Shown here in pieces: positions 1-8,931 of a stretch of 64,000 nt of DNA. The notes beneath the pieces are model-generated. The model saw only the letters and a list, made by a program, of their open reading frames with translations. It had not been told where the DNA came from and searched no databases. Source of the stretch: Putridiphycobacter sp045107045 (lineage in GTDB: Bacteria; Bacteroidota; Bacteroidia; Flavobacteriales_D; Crocinitomicaceae); assembly GCA_045107045.1 (NCBI GenBank), contig JBGCFR010000019.1:1-64000 (forward strand), written 5' to 3'. Position 1 is the first letter of the stretch. Every line of letters starts with the position of its first letter. The position numbers were made by a program, and so were the translations under genes.

Positions 1-1
1 T

Positions 2-259
2 ATGAATGACAGTGTTTTAGAAATTCCTTCGTATTCAGTGTTTGAAAAAGAAGCAAAATTTAGAGCTCAGCGAATAAAAGTGATTATTGAAGTACCTAAA
101 GGAAAATCTATTAAGCTAAATGATGATATGGAATACATCAATTGTTATGTTAATAATCGTATTCAGAATAATGACTGGTACTATCAAGAAAAAAGAATAA
201 ATAATGCGATTTGGCGATCTATTGATGGAGAATTGGAATGTGATCAAGATTGGGACTAA
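2..259 (+). CDS. C-terminal part of a PspC/GIN-like envelope protein (cut by window edge)
   Basis: The first ATG lies one base inside the window, so this is probably the tail of a longer gene and the visible ATG may be internal. The 85 residues show a polar beta-strand region (VIIEVPKGKSIKL), then an aromatic segment (NDWYYQ) and a close IWRSIDGELEC near the end. That ending (Trp, then DG-L-C) resembles the C-termini of Bacteroidota PspC-domain proteins with a GIN/DUF2807-like head. Family assignment is by resemblance only. The stop overlaps the stop of the convergent kinase gene by four bases. Confidence 0.5.
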   Translation: MNDSVLEIPSYSVFEKEAKFRAQRIKVIIEVPKGKSIKLNDDMEYINCYVNNRIQNNDWYYQEKRINNAIWRSIDGELECDQDWD

Positions 260-1431
260 ACTAATTTGAAATTAAAATAATAGGTTGTTCCGGATTGATC
301 TGATGTTCTTTCAAACTCTCCGCTAAAATGTCCAGTTAAAGTTTCGATTAATTCCATACCAAACCCTTGATCAGTTGTGTTCTCTATCCAAATACCACTA
401 TCTTTATAATTCAAGTCAAATCCTGCAGAAGTTTTACTTAATTCAATTAGTATTGATCCAGTTTTACTGCTGATTAAACCATGTTTAATAGAGTTTGTAA
501 TCAATTCATTTAGGATAAGTGACAATGGTACCAAATCATCCATTTTTAGGTTATCCATGTTAGAAAATACATCAACCTTAATTTTAGTCTCAGTGGCATA
601 AGTTCTAACTAAATCACTTGATAATTCTAAGACATAATTTTCTACACTTAAATCATTTATCTTATCACCTTTATACATTTTTTCATGAATTAGTGCCATG
701 GTTGAAATTCTATTAATCGAATCTTGAAAGGGACCCGAAACCTTGTCATTATGGTCTAGTTGAAAAAGTTGTAAACGCAATAAACTTATAATTACCTGCA
801 GATTATTCTTTACTCTGTGGTGAATCTCTTTTAGCATTGTGGATTTTTCAATATCCTTATAATTTAAAGCTTTATTGGTTCTGATTAAATTTTCTTTTGC
901 GGTTTCAAAATCTTTAATTATCTGATCAACTAAATAAATGAAAAGTATAGAACAAGCAATAATATTTAATACAAAATTAATTTCGGAAGCCAAACTAGGT
1001 TGATATGATTCAAAAGGTAAAGAAACTGTATTATTAATCGTAAGTAGTTTGATTACAACCAGGTTTAACGTATTAAATATTAGGTAAATTAGTGACCAGT
1101 TTTTTCCAATAGTATAAAATGAGAATAACGTGAAAACGATTATCCAGTATATGTCTCCTTGATTGCCAACAAAAGATGAGGTTAAGAAACCGATAAAATG
1201 TATAAAGAGAGATGAAAAAACAGTAATGTAAACTGGTATTTTATAGTTTTTTGTAAAGCTCAATATAATGAGGCTGGATGTACAGAGTGCTAAAGCGGAA
1301 ATAGCTTGAGTAAAGTAAATTGGGTTATCGAAATATGTGGTGATAGCAATTAGACAAAAACTTATCGCTGAAATGAGATACATATTTTTTGTTACCCTAA
1401 GCTTGTTTTCTTCCATTAATTGATCAGTCAT
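256..1431 (-). CDS. Membrane sensor histidine kinase, HisKA_2 type
   Basis: 391-residue inner-membrane kinase. The N-terminal half (residues about 15-170) is a run of six or seven hydrophobic segments with no recognisable extracellular ligand domain. The dimerisation/phosphoacceptor box is EIHHRVKNNLQ with His204/His205, diagnostic of HisKA_2 rather than classical HisKA. The ATPase domain follows, with an N-box (LILNELITNSIKHGL) and a G-box (QGFGMELIETL). No receiver or LytTR output domain is attached and no response regulator lies beside it, so its partner must be elsewhere. It starts three bases after aroA and is the last gene of the minus-strand aro operon, which suggests co-transcription but does not prove a shared function. 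Confidence 0.88.
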   Translation of the reverse strand: MTDQLMEENKLRVTKNMYLISAISFCLIAITTYFDNPIYFTQAISALALCTSSLIILSFTKNYKIPVYITVFSSLFIHFIGFLTSSFVGNQGDIYWIIVFTLFSFYTIGKNWSLIYLIFNTLNLVVIKLLTINNTVSLPFESYQPSLASEINFVLNIIACSILFIYLVDQIIKDFETAKENLIRTNKALNYKDIEKSTMLKEIHHRVKNNLQVIISLLRLQLFQLDHNDKVSGPFQDSINRISTMALIHEKMYKGDKINDLSVENYVLELSSDLVRTYATETKIKVDVFSNMDNLKMDDLVPLSLILNELITNSIKHGLISSKTGSILIELSKTSAGFDLNYKDSGIWIENTTDQGFGMELIETLTGHFSGEFERTSDQSGTTYYFNFKLV

Positions 1432-1434
1432 ACT

Positions 1435-2679
1435 TTACAAAATATTCAATATCTCCCAAAATTCAGGATAACTTTTGTTTACACATATAGGATCAGATAT
1501 ATTAATCCCCTTCGGTGTCAAAAAAGAAGCAATAGCAAGAGCCATGGCTATTCTGTGATCACCATGACTATCAATGTCTCCTGATTTTAGCTTTCCAGTT
1601 CCATAAATAATTAATGAATCATTTATGCTTTCTATTTCGAGGTCCAATTTAGAAAATTCTTCTAATAAAGCAACCTTTCTATTTGATTCTTTAAAGATTA
1701 ACCTATTGGTTCCATGCAAAATTGAGCGCCCATTAATTCCAGCAGCTAAAGTTGTTAAAATTGGAAATAGGTCAGGGCAATGCGTCGCATCAAATTCAAA
1801 AGGTTTAAGCTGATTTGGAGGAATTATCTTAAGAATAGAATTTTTCCATACTTGGGTACCCCCAACACTTTCAACTATTTTTAAAATGGCAGCATCCGCT
1901 TGAACTGAATTTGGATTTAGATTAGATATTGAGATTCCATTATTCAGTAAACCATAAACAATCCAAAAAGCGGCACCACTATAATCTCCTTCAATTTGAT
2001 ATGGGGATAGATTAGATTCATAGTTTTGGTTCCCTTTAATTATAAAATGGTTATAATCTTGATTGATAATTTCAATGCCAAAATCAGAAAGTAATGATAG
2101 TGTAATATCAATATATGGAATACTTACAGGATTTTTAACTTCCAAAATAGAATCGCCATTACAAATGGGTAAAGTCATTAATAAACCTGAAATATACTGT
2201 GAACTTTCAGAGCCATCAACACAATAGTGCCCTGAATTTATTTTGCCTTTAGCGTATAAAGGGAGACATTTCCTCGTTAATTCAATGTTAAGTCCCATTT
2301 GTGGAAGAAACGATTCAAACCATGCCATTGGCCGCTTTAATAAAGTTCCTTTTCCAGTAATTTGATAATCATTTAAAAAATGACTTATAAGAGGAACTGA
2401 TAATCTTGTGCCTAATCCGGATTCACCTACGTTAATGCTATTGGATTCTATTTGGTGACTCTTAGTTATTTTGGTTAATTCAGTTTTATTCTCCAATTCA
2501 AACCCAAGTTGTTCAATAATCTGCTGAATATGCAGCACATCTTCACTCTTACCAAGCCCTTCAATTAATGTAGAATTTTGACTTAAGCTTGCAGCAAATA
2601 GAGCCCTTTGAGCAAAACTCTTTGAAGAAGGAGCTTTAATCAGGCCTCCTTTTTTTGTAATATGTGTATGTCTAGTCAA
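1435..2679 (-). CDS. aroA: 3-phosphoshikimate 1-carboxyvinyltransferase (EPSP synthase)
   Basis: Joins shikimate 3-phosphate and phosphoenolpyruvate to make EPSP, the sixth step of the shikimate pathway, in the cytoplasm. Visible family motifs are APSSKSFAQRAL at the N-terminus (the phosphate-binding Lys-Ser), GESGLGTRL, DGSESSQYISGLL and the C-terminal HGDHRIAMALAI. At 414 residues it is slightly short of the usual 425-435 but has all motifs. Its start overlaps the end of the upstream DAHP synthase-chorismate mutase gene by eight bases, so the two are probably translationally coupled. Two shikimate/chorismate enzymes in one operon support the call. Confidence 0.95.
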   Translation of the reverse strand: MTRHTHITKKGGLIKAPSSKSFAQRALFAASLSQNSTLIEGLGKSEDVLHIQQIIEQLGFELENKTELTKITKSHQIESNSINVGESGLGTRLSVPLISHFLNDYQITGKGTLLKRPMAWFESFLPQMGLNIELTRKCLPLYAKGKINSGHYCVDGSESSQYISGLLMTLPICNGDSILEVKNPVSIPYIDITLSLLSDFGIEIINQDYNHFIIKGNQNYESNLSPYQIEGDYSGAAFWIVYGLLNNGISISNLNPNSVQADAAILKIVESVGGTQVWKNSILKIIPPNQLKPFEFDATHCPDLFPILTTLAAGINGRSILHGTNRLIFKESNRKVALLEEFSKLDLEIESINDSLIIYGTGKLKSGDIDSHGDHRIAMALAIASFLTPKGINISDPICVNKSYPEFWEILNIL

Positions 2680-3739
2680 GTTTTGTTTTAGAGTGGTTTA
2701 GAATATCAGTTTGACGAGATACTGACTCTTTATGAATAGATTTTAATATTGCTTCCATAAAGTCTTTACTTAATCCATTATTCATTCCTTTTTCACTTCT
2801 TGTTTGAAGTATTTCGGACCATCTTTCTACCTGAAGTATAGTGAGCTGATGGTTTTTTTTATAATGTCCAATGTCATCTATAATTTCAAAGCGTTTGAAC
2901 AGTGTGTTTAAAATTTCATCATCTACTTTGTCAATTTTGTTTCTCAGATCGTCCAATTGATAATCAATTCCTTTAGCAGGAGTTAGTTTTCGAATTATTA
3001 TTTGGTCGATCGTTTCTAATAATCGTGCTGGGGTAATTTGTTGTTTAGCATCACTTAAAGCACTGTCCGGTTCTGGGTGTGTTTCAATCATTAAGCCAGA
3101 CATATTCATATCCAAAGCTTTTTGCGCAATAGGCAAAATTAAATCTCTAGTTCCTCCAATATGGCTTGGATCACAAATAATTGGTAAGCCAGGAAAAAGT
3201 TGCATTAAACCAACTGGGATTCCCCATTTAGGTTCATTTCTATATTTAGTTTTTTCGTAGGAAGAAAACCCTCTATGAATGGCTGCAATATTAGATATCC
3301 CCGCGCCCTGAATCCTTTCAATAGCGCCTACCCACAAGTCAAGGTCGGGGGTAATTGGGTTTTTTACCAAAATAGGAATATTAGTGCCTTTAACAGCATC
3401 CGCAATTTCTTGAACTGAGAAAGGATTCACCGTAGTTCTAGCGCCTATCCATAAAACGTCAATTCCAGCTTTTAGAGATAGTTCAACATGCGAAGCATTT
3501 GCAACCTCTGTTGCAGTTTTAATATTATTTTTTTTACCTGCGTCAACAAGCCATTTTAGACCAACTTCACCGACTCCCTCAAAATTATTAGGCCTAGTTC
3601 TTGGTTTCCATATTCCTGCACGCAGTAATTTAACCTTTGCTGATTTTGAAATGGTGTTTGCAACAGTATCGAGCTGCTCTGCTGATTCTGCACTGCAAGG
3701 ACCTGCAATTATAAATGGTTTATCAAGTTTAGAAAACAT
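2672..3739 (-). CDS. Bifunctional DAHP synthase / chorismate mutase (AroQ type)
   Basis: Residues 1 to about 260 are a type I-beta DAHP synthase, which condenses PEP and erythrose 4-phosphate. Motifs seen are AGPCSAES, LRAGIWKPRTRP, the substrate-site KNPITPD and CDPSHIGG. Residues from about 265 onward are an all-helical AroQ chorismate mutase (DDLRNKIDKVDDEIL, then the Arg/Lys-rich second helix). In this family the C-terminal mutase also serves as the feedback sensor for prephenate or chorismate, so the fusion probably gives end-product control; that is family knowledge, not visible here. It overlaps aroA by eight bases and starts 14 bases after the radical SAM gene. Confidence 0.94.
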   Translation of the reverse strand: MFSKLDKPFIIAGPCSAESAEQLDTVANTISKSAKVKLLRAGIWKPRTRPNNFEGVGEVGLKWLVDAGKKNNIKTATEVANASHVELSLKAGIDVLWIGARTTVNPFSVQEIADAVKGTNIPILVKNPITPDLDLWVGAIERIQGAGISNIAAIHRGFSSYEKTKYRNEPKWGIPVGLMQLFPGLPIICDPSHIGGTRDLILPIAQKALDMNMSGLMIETHPEPDSALSDAKQQITPARLLETIDQIIIRKLTPAKGIDYQLDDLRNKIDKVDDEILNTLFKRFEIIDDIGHYKKNHQLTILQVERWSEILQTRSEKGMNNGLSKDFMEAILKSIHKESVSRQTDILNHSKTKLD

Positions 3740-3753
3740 AATTAAGTTTCGTC

Positions 3754-5946
3754 TTAAATGAAAATAAGTCCGTTAGTTTTTAAAGTATCAAAATTAGCGC
3801 TTTTCATATAGGTTTCAATACTTAAACCTGTTTTTTCAAACCATATTTTTTCAATTTTGGCAAAAGTTGAAACTTTTGATTCATGAATGTGAATGGTTTT
3901 AAGAAGGGTAATAATGACTTCACCTATTTCTGGTGATTCTTTGATTTGGTGCAGGTCTTGAAGCGTATGCCATTCCAATTTTGTTTTATTAATTACTTTT
4001 TTCTTTTTATTGACCTTATAATTGGTAGTAATTGGAATCGAATTTAGCCAGATCCATTTTGTGCTTGGTTTTAGAATAAATGGTACTTCTTGCTCAATGC
4101 AATTTGATATAAAGTTGCGGCTCACAGTTGGTCGTTTGATTTCAAAATTAAACCAAAATTGAAGGTCTTGTTCAAATCCACTGCCGTGCATATAATTGTA
4201 GAGGGATATTCTTAAGCCTTCACTATATTTTTGATGATCAGCTCCAGTTGCATCATAATGAGGTAAATCGTTATGTGCAAAATCACCAATTTTATTTAAA
4301 GTGCTTGTCACTTTAAATTCATCAGGGTTTTGTCCAACCGGACTATGAGCGGTCATTGCAAACTGATGCCAAAAACCGGATTGTACTATGCCCAGCTCGA
4401 AAAATTGACGAACGACTTCCAAAGAATTGATGGTTTCGAGATCGGTCTGTGTTGGAAAACCATACATTAAGTATCCGTGTACCATAATTCCAGCTTCCGT
4501 GAAGTGGGTTGTTACTTGAGCTAACTGTTGAAGATCAACACCTTTATCAATTAGCTTTAATAATCGATCCGAAGCGACTTCAATGCCACCAGAAACGGCA
4601 ATGCATCCAGATAATTTTAGTAATTCGCATAAATCAGTGGTAAATGATTTTTCAAAGCGAATATTGGTCCACCAAGATATTTGAATATCTCGTCGAATAA
4701 TTTCTAAAGCCAAATCTCTCATTAATGCAGGAGGTGCGGCTTCATCTACAAAATGAAAACCAGTCTCACCTGTAGCTTCAACTATGGCTTCAATCCTATC
4801 GCAAATAACGCCTATGGATGAGGCTTCATAGTTTTTTATGTAGTCTAATGTTATATCACAAAAAGTGCATTTACCCCAATAACAACCATGCGCTAAGGTT
4901 AACTTGTTCCACCTACCATCACTCCATAAACTATGCATTGGATTCATCACCTCAATTACAGAAATATAAGCGTTCAGTTTTAAATTATCATAATCTGGTG
5001 TTCCAACACGATCTTGTGAATAATCTATAATTGCAGGATTGTTAATGTATGTAATTTTATTATTTTCAAGTACTAATGTTCGTTTTAAGGTGGCTTGTTT
5101 TGCCCCTTTGAATAAATATTGGTAGAGCTGTTCTAGAGGAGCCTCACCGTCATCCAAACAAATAAAATCAATATAGTTAAAGAGGCGACTATCTGTAACC
5201 GTTCTAAGTTCAGTATTAGGATAGCCACCACCAATGACAATTTTAATATTGGGTTGAACAGATTTAATAAATTGTGATGATTTAAGCGCCATTAGAAGAT
5301 TTCCTGGAAAAGGAATAGAAATGACAACAAGTTTTGGTTGTACTTCTTTAATGTATTTATTTAATATTTTGTGGTTTATTTCAGTAATATATGAATCTGG
5401 TTTTTCAATTTCAGCATTGAGTGAATCAAATGAATGTGCAGATAGACTTAGTCTTTCTGCATAACGACTAAAGCCAAAATGGCTATCAATATATTCAATA
5501 ATAAAATCCGATATATCTTCTAAATACAGTGTTGCTAAGTGCTTTGCTTTATCTTGTAGACCAATAGTACCAAAAGCCCAATCTAAATCTTGTAAATCAT
5601 TGAATCTTGGCCCCTCGGGTAAATAGTGTTCACTTGCAATGGCACGTGCCAATGTTGGATTATTGCCTTGTAAAAATGATACAACGGGGTCTATTGTCGA
5701 TTCATAAACTTGCCTTAAGGCCATAATTCTTTTACCATTTCCCTTAATTTCAGAAGCAGATACTGTATCAAAAGCATCTTTTAAGCCTTGTTTCGAAAAT
5801 AGTGCCAAAATTACATCAAGTCCCATATCCGCCTGAAATGAAGATATGTCTTTCGTGTTTAAAAACCCTTTTAAATAAGCCGTTGCTGGATATGGCGTAT
5901 TGAGTTGTGTAAAAGGAGGTGTGATTAAAAGTAGGTCAGCTATCAA
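3754..5946 (-). CDS. B12-binding-domain radical SAM protein, first gene of the aro operon
   Basis: 730 residues. A Rossmann-like B12-binding region spans about residues 190-280 (VVISIPFPGN, then IKIVIGGGYPN and FICLDDGEAPLEQL). The radical SAM core follows, with the cluster cysteines Cys355, Cys360 and Cys363 in HGCYWGKCTFCD. The first gap is four residues (CX4CX2C) rather than the canonical three. FHFVDEAAPP and VSGGIEVASDRLL fit later strands of the barrel. The N-terminal 180 residues and C-terminal 200 residues match nothing I recognise. The substrate is unknown. It is separated from the DAHP synthase gene by 14 bases, so it probably shares its transcript. The organism must supply cobalamin if the domain is functional. 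Confidence 0.85.
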   Translation of the reverse strand: MIADLLLITPPFTQLNTPYPATAYLKGFLNTKDISSFQADMGLDVILALFSKQGLKDAFDTVSASEIKGNGKRIMALRQVYESTIDPVVSFLQGNNPTLARAIASEHYLPEGPRFNDLQDLDWAFGTIGLQDKAKHLATLYLEDISDFIIEYIDSHFGFSRYAERLSLSAHSFDSLNAEIEKPDSYITEINHKILNKYIKEVQPKLVVISIPFPGNLLMALKSSQFIKSVQPNIKIVIGGGYPNTELRTVTDSRLFNYIDFICLDDGEAPLEQLYQYLFKGAKQATLKRTLVLENNKITYINNPAIIDYSQDRVGTPDYDNLKLNAYISVIEVMNPMHSLWSDGRWNKLTLAHGCYWGKCTFCDITLDYIKNYEASSIGVICDRIEAIVEATGETGFHFVDEAAPPALMRDLALEIIRRDIQISWWTNIRFEKSFTTDLCELLKLSGCIAVSGGIEVASDRLLKLIDKGVDLQQLAQVTTHFTEAGIMVHGYLMYGFPTQTDLETINSLEVVRQFFELGIVQSGFWHQFAMTAHSPVGQNPDEFKVTSTLNKIGDFAHNDLPHYDATGADHQKYSEGLRISLYNYMHGSGFEQDLQFWFNFEIKRPTVSRNFISNCIEQEVPFILKPSTKWIWLNSIPITTNYKVNKKKKVINKTKLEWHTLQDLHQIKESPEIGEVIITLLKTIHIHESKVSTFAKIEKIWFEKTGLSIETYMKSANFDTLKTNGLIFI

Positions 5947-6076
5947 GTGATATAATTTAATTGTAAAAATAATGTAATTTGCGAAAAGGCTACAGTCGGA
6001 TTGTAATTATTATAAAATCTTGAATCTATTCTTCATCATAATTTCAAAACTCGTATTTTAGCAAAAAATAAAAATA

Positions 6077-6853
6077 ATGAGTTCAATTGATTTTCATATT
6101 TCAAATCAGGTTGGTATTATCACATTAAATCGACCAGAAGTATTTAATAGTTTTAACCAAGAAATGGCTTTATTGCTACAAAAAATATTAGATGATTGTG
6201 CCAAGGATGATAATGTACGTGCTTTATATATTACAGGAAAAGGGAAGGCTTTTTGTGCTGGACAAGATTTACAAGAAGTTACTGATCCGAATGGGCCTGA
6301 ATTAACGGCAATTGTTACTGAACATTATAATCCAATTATTGCTAGAATACGAGCAATTGAAAAACCTGTAATAGCTGCAGTTAATGGAGTAGCAGCAGGA
6401 GCTGGTGCAAATATCGCGCTAGCATGTGATATTTGTGTGGCAAGTGAATTGGCTAGTTTTATTCAAGCATTCAGTAAAATCGGTTTAATTCCCGATTCTG
6501 CTGGAACTTATTTTTTACCAAGGTTAATTGGTATTCAGAAAGCAACTGCATTAATGATGCTAGGAGATAAAGTGAGTGCTAAGGAAGCGGAAAATCTAGG
6601 AATGATTTATAAAGTTTTTGCAACAGATGATTTTGAAGAAGGGGCGTTAAAAATAGCGACTAAATTGGCTAACATGCCAACAAAGGGATTAGGTTTAACT
6701 AAACGGGCATTAAATGATACTTTTAATAACGATTTAAATCAGCAATTGGTTCTTGAAGGTAAACTGCAAACGCTAGCAGGTAAGACATACGATTATAATG
6801 AGGGTGTAGCCGCCTTCTTAGAAAAAAGAAAGCCTAATTTTAAAGGGCATTAA
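6077..6853 (+). CDS. paaG: 2-(1,2-epoxy-1,2-dihydrophenyl)acetyl-CoA isomerase, enoyl-CoA hydratase family
   Basis: Crotonase-fold enzyme of 258 residues. It fits PaaG more closely than a generic hydratase: FCAGQDL, the YNPIIARIRAIEKPVIAAVN stretch, VAAGAGANIALACD (oxyanion hole), FSKIGLIPDSAGT with the catalytic Asp, and a C-terminal YNEGVAAFLEKRKPNF. In the phenylacetate pathway PaaG isomerises ring-epoxidised phenylacetyl-CoA to the oxepin. The remaining paa genes (paaABCDE, paaK, paaZ) are not in the window. It is divergent from the aro/radical SAM operon and followed by a MetA-like channel and paaH, which fits aromatic-acid use. Confidence 0.85.
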   Translation: MSSIDFHISNQVGIITLNRPEVFNSFNQEMALLLQKILDDCAKDDNVRALYITGKGKAFCAGQDLQEVTDPNGPELTAIVTEHYNPIIARIRAIEKPVIAAVNGVAAGAGANIALACDICVASELASFIQAFSKIGLIPDSAGTYFLPRLIGIQKATALMMLGDKVSAKEAENLGMIYKVFATDDFEEGALKIATKLANMPTKGLGLTKRALNDTFNNDLNQQLVLEGKLQTLAGKTYDYNEGVAAFLEKRKPNFKGH

Positions 6854-6868
6854 TTAATTTACACGGAA

Positions 6869-7681
6869 ATGAAACTTATAGCAATTACATTTTTAATGAT
6901 TACATCATGGTCATTTGGACAAGGGAGAGTAGATGGTTTTTTTAAGGGCAAAGGTAATTTAGATATTGCACTAGGTTCTAATTTTGAAGCCAATCCTAAT
7001 TACTATGCTGGCACAAAGTTAATCAAGTTGCAAAGAAACGTTCTGAGCGCCAGTGCTTTTTTTGCTTATGGTATTACCAATAAGTTAGATGTAAATGTAT
7101 CCATTCCTTACGTAAATGTTAATGGGGTTGAAGCTGGAATTCAGGATCCAGCTCTATTTTTGAAATATAAAATTACATCAGTAGCAATTGCATCATCTCT
7201 TAAATTAGATGTTATATTAGCTGGAGGTTTCTCTTCAAATATTACGGATTATCAAACGGGAGGTGGCAGTGCTCTCGGTCAGCAAGCCAAAACGATTGAC
7301 ATAAGACCTGTTATAAATGTGTTGCATAATTCAGGGGTTTTTGCAACTTTTCAAGGTGGTTATAATTATAAATTTGACCCTGTACCACATGCTATTCCTT
7401 TTGCCGCCAAAATTGGAATGGCCAAAGCTAATTGGTATGCAGATATCTGGTACGACGGACAACATGGAATTGGTGGATTTGATTATCAAGGCACACCTTC
7501 GCCACCATCATTTAGGGAATTAGGAGTCAGCTACCATAAAATTGGAGGTACGTTTTATAAGCCAATCAATCAAAAATTAGGATGGTTTGCTGGCCTTTCT
7601 TATGTGCTAACAGGTAGGAATTTTTCAAAAGGATTCGGTGGTAATGTTGGACTTGTTTATAAGCCTAATTTAAAAAAATAG
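6869..7681 (+). CDS. Outer-membrane beta-barrel channel, phenol MetA-degradation-like
   Basis: Signal peptide of about 17 residues (MKLIAITFLMITSWSFG, cut before Q), then about 250 residues of alternating amphipathic strands ending in an aromatic/hydrophobic strand (NVGLVYKPNLKK), as in outer-membrane barrels. The pattern AYGITNKLDVNVSIPYVNV followed by IQDPALFLKYKI resembles the family named after a meta-pathway phenol-degradation protein. It lies 15 bases after paaG and nine before paaH in one operon, so uptake of an aromatic substrate is a reasonable inference. The family call is moderate; the export and barrel call is stronger. Confidence 0.65.
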   Translation: MKLIAITFLMITSWSFGQGRVDGFFKGKGNLDIALGSNFEANPNYYAGTKLIKLQRNVLSASAFFAYGITNKLDVNVSIPYVNVNGVEAGIQDPALFLKYKITSVAIASSLKLDVILAGGFSSNITDYQTGGGSALGQQAKTIDIRPVINVLHNSGVFATFQGGYNYKFDPVPHAIPFAAKIGMAKANWYADIWYDGQHGIGGFDYQGTPSPPSFRELGVSYHKIGGTFYKPINQKLGWFAGLSYVLTGRNFSKGFGGNVGLVYKPNLKK

Positions 7682-7690
7682 AAAGGAAAT

Positions 7691-8851
7691 ATGATAGAAG
7701 TAGGTGTTTTAGGAGCTGGTTCAATGGGAGCTGGTATTGCGCAAGTGGCATCACAAGCTGGACATAATGTTGTGCTATGTGACACAAACCAAGAACAATT
7801 AGACAAGGCTAAAAGTAAACTTGAAAAGTTAATGTTGCGTTTGGTAGAAAAAGGTAAGTTTACTAATTTGGCAGCTAGTGATTTACAATCTAGAATTAAA
7901 TACACAACCGATTTAAATAATTTTTCCCAGTGTGGAATTGTTATTGAAGCTATTATTGAGAATTTAGATATTAAAAAATCAGTTTTTAGTAATCTAGAAT
8001 CAATCACATCATCAGATTGTATATTAGCTTCCAATACTTCGTCTTTATCTATTGCTTCTATTGCTTCTGCATGTGAAATGCCACAGCGTGTAGTAGGGAT
8101 TCATTTTTTTAACCCAGCACCATTAATGCCATTGGTTGAAATTATTCCGGCTGTTCAAACGGAAGAAAAAGTTCTATTATCTGCAAGAGAATTAATTAAC
8201 TCATGGAAAAAAGTGACTGTTTTAACAAAGGATACACCAGGTTTTATTGTAAACCGAGTAGCTCGACCTTTTTATGGTGAAGCTTTAAAAATATATGAAG
8301 AAGGAGTAGCGGATTTTGCTACAATTGATTGGGCCATGACGGAACTTGGCGGTTTTAGAATGGGACCATTTACACTAATGGATTATATAGGCAATGATAT
8401 CAACTATACAGTGACTGAAACTGTATTCGCTGCATTCTACTATGACCCTCGTTACCGTCCATCATTTACTCAAAAGCGTCATTCAGAGGCTGGTTGGTAC
8501 GGCAGAAAGTCTGGGAGAGGTTACTATAACTATGCAGAAGTTTCAGAATTACCAAAACCGAATACTGATAAAATAGTAGGTGAAATGATTCTAAATAGAA
8601 TTCTAGTCATGTTAATTAATGAAGCCGTTGATGCGGTGTTCTTAAATATTGCTTCACCAAAAGATGTGGATTTAGCTATGACAAAAGGTGTAAATTATCC
8701 CAAAGGCCTCTTAGCTTGGGCCAATGAAATAGGATTGGATAAAGTATTGAGTGACCTTGAGACTTTGCATTCTGAATACGGAGATGATCGTTATAGACCA
8801 TCTGTTTTATTGAAGAGGATGGTTAAAGCAGACGAAAAATTCTCAGTATAA
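7691..8851 (+). CDS. paaH: 3-hydroxyacyl-CoA dehydrogenase, PaaH type
   Basis: NAD-dependent oxidation of a 3-hydroxyacyl-CoA; in the phenylacetate pathway, 3-hydroxyadipyl-CoA to 3-oxoadipyl-CoA. The dinucleotide-binding loop is GVLGAGSMGAGIAQ at the N-terminus. ASNTSSLSI and GIHFFNPAPLMPLVEI carry the catalytic His/Glu region. TPGFIVNRVARPFYGEA matches PaaH closely. After the first C-terminal domain (FRMGPFTLMDYIGND, GRKSGRGYYNY) a partial second 3HCDH domain extends the protein to 386 residues, longer than the 280-residue butyryl type. The pairing with paaG makes phenylacetate catabolism the likeliest role, although general beta-oxidation cannot be excluded. Confidence 0.86.
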   Translation: MIEVGVLGAGSMGAGIAQVASQAGHNVVLCDTNQEQLDKAKSKLEKLMLRLVEKGKFTNLAASDLQSRIKYTTDLNNFSQCGIVIEAIIENLDIKKSVFSNLESITSSDCILASNTSSLSIASIASACEMPQRVVGIHFFNPAPLMPLVEIIPAVQTEEKVLLSARELINSWKKVTVLTKDTPGFIVNRVARPFYGEALKIYEEGVADFATIDWAMTELGGFRMGPFTLMDYIGNDINYTVTETVFAAFYYDPRYRPSFTQKRHSEAGWYGRKSGRGYYNYAEVSELPKPNTDKIVGEMILNRILVMLINEAVDAVFLNIASPKDVDLAMTKGVNYPKGLLAWANEIGLDKVLSDLETLHSEYGDDRYRPSVLLKRMVKADEKFSV

Positions 8852-8931
8852 ATAGTCTTTATTACTACCATTAGAATAATAACTTAAATTAAAAAAATCC
8901 TTATAGATATAAGAATTTAAGAGAATATCCT

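Noticed and set aside
4818..5030. 70-residue plus-strand ORF inside the radical SAM gene
   Set aside because: Antisense to a gene with clear domains; composition is typical of a shadow frame.
8890..8930. Short inverted repeat (CTTATAgaTATAAG) before the OmpA gene, considered as a terminator or operator
   Set aside because: Stem is six AT pairs with no T run, too weak to support a call.
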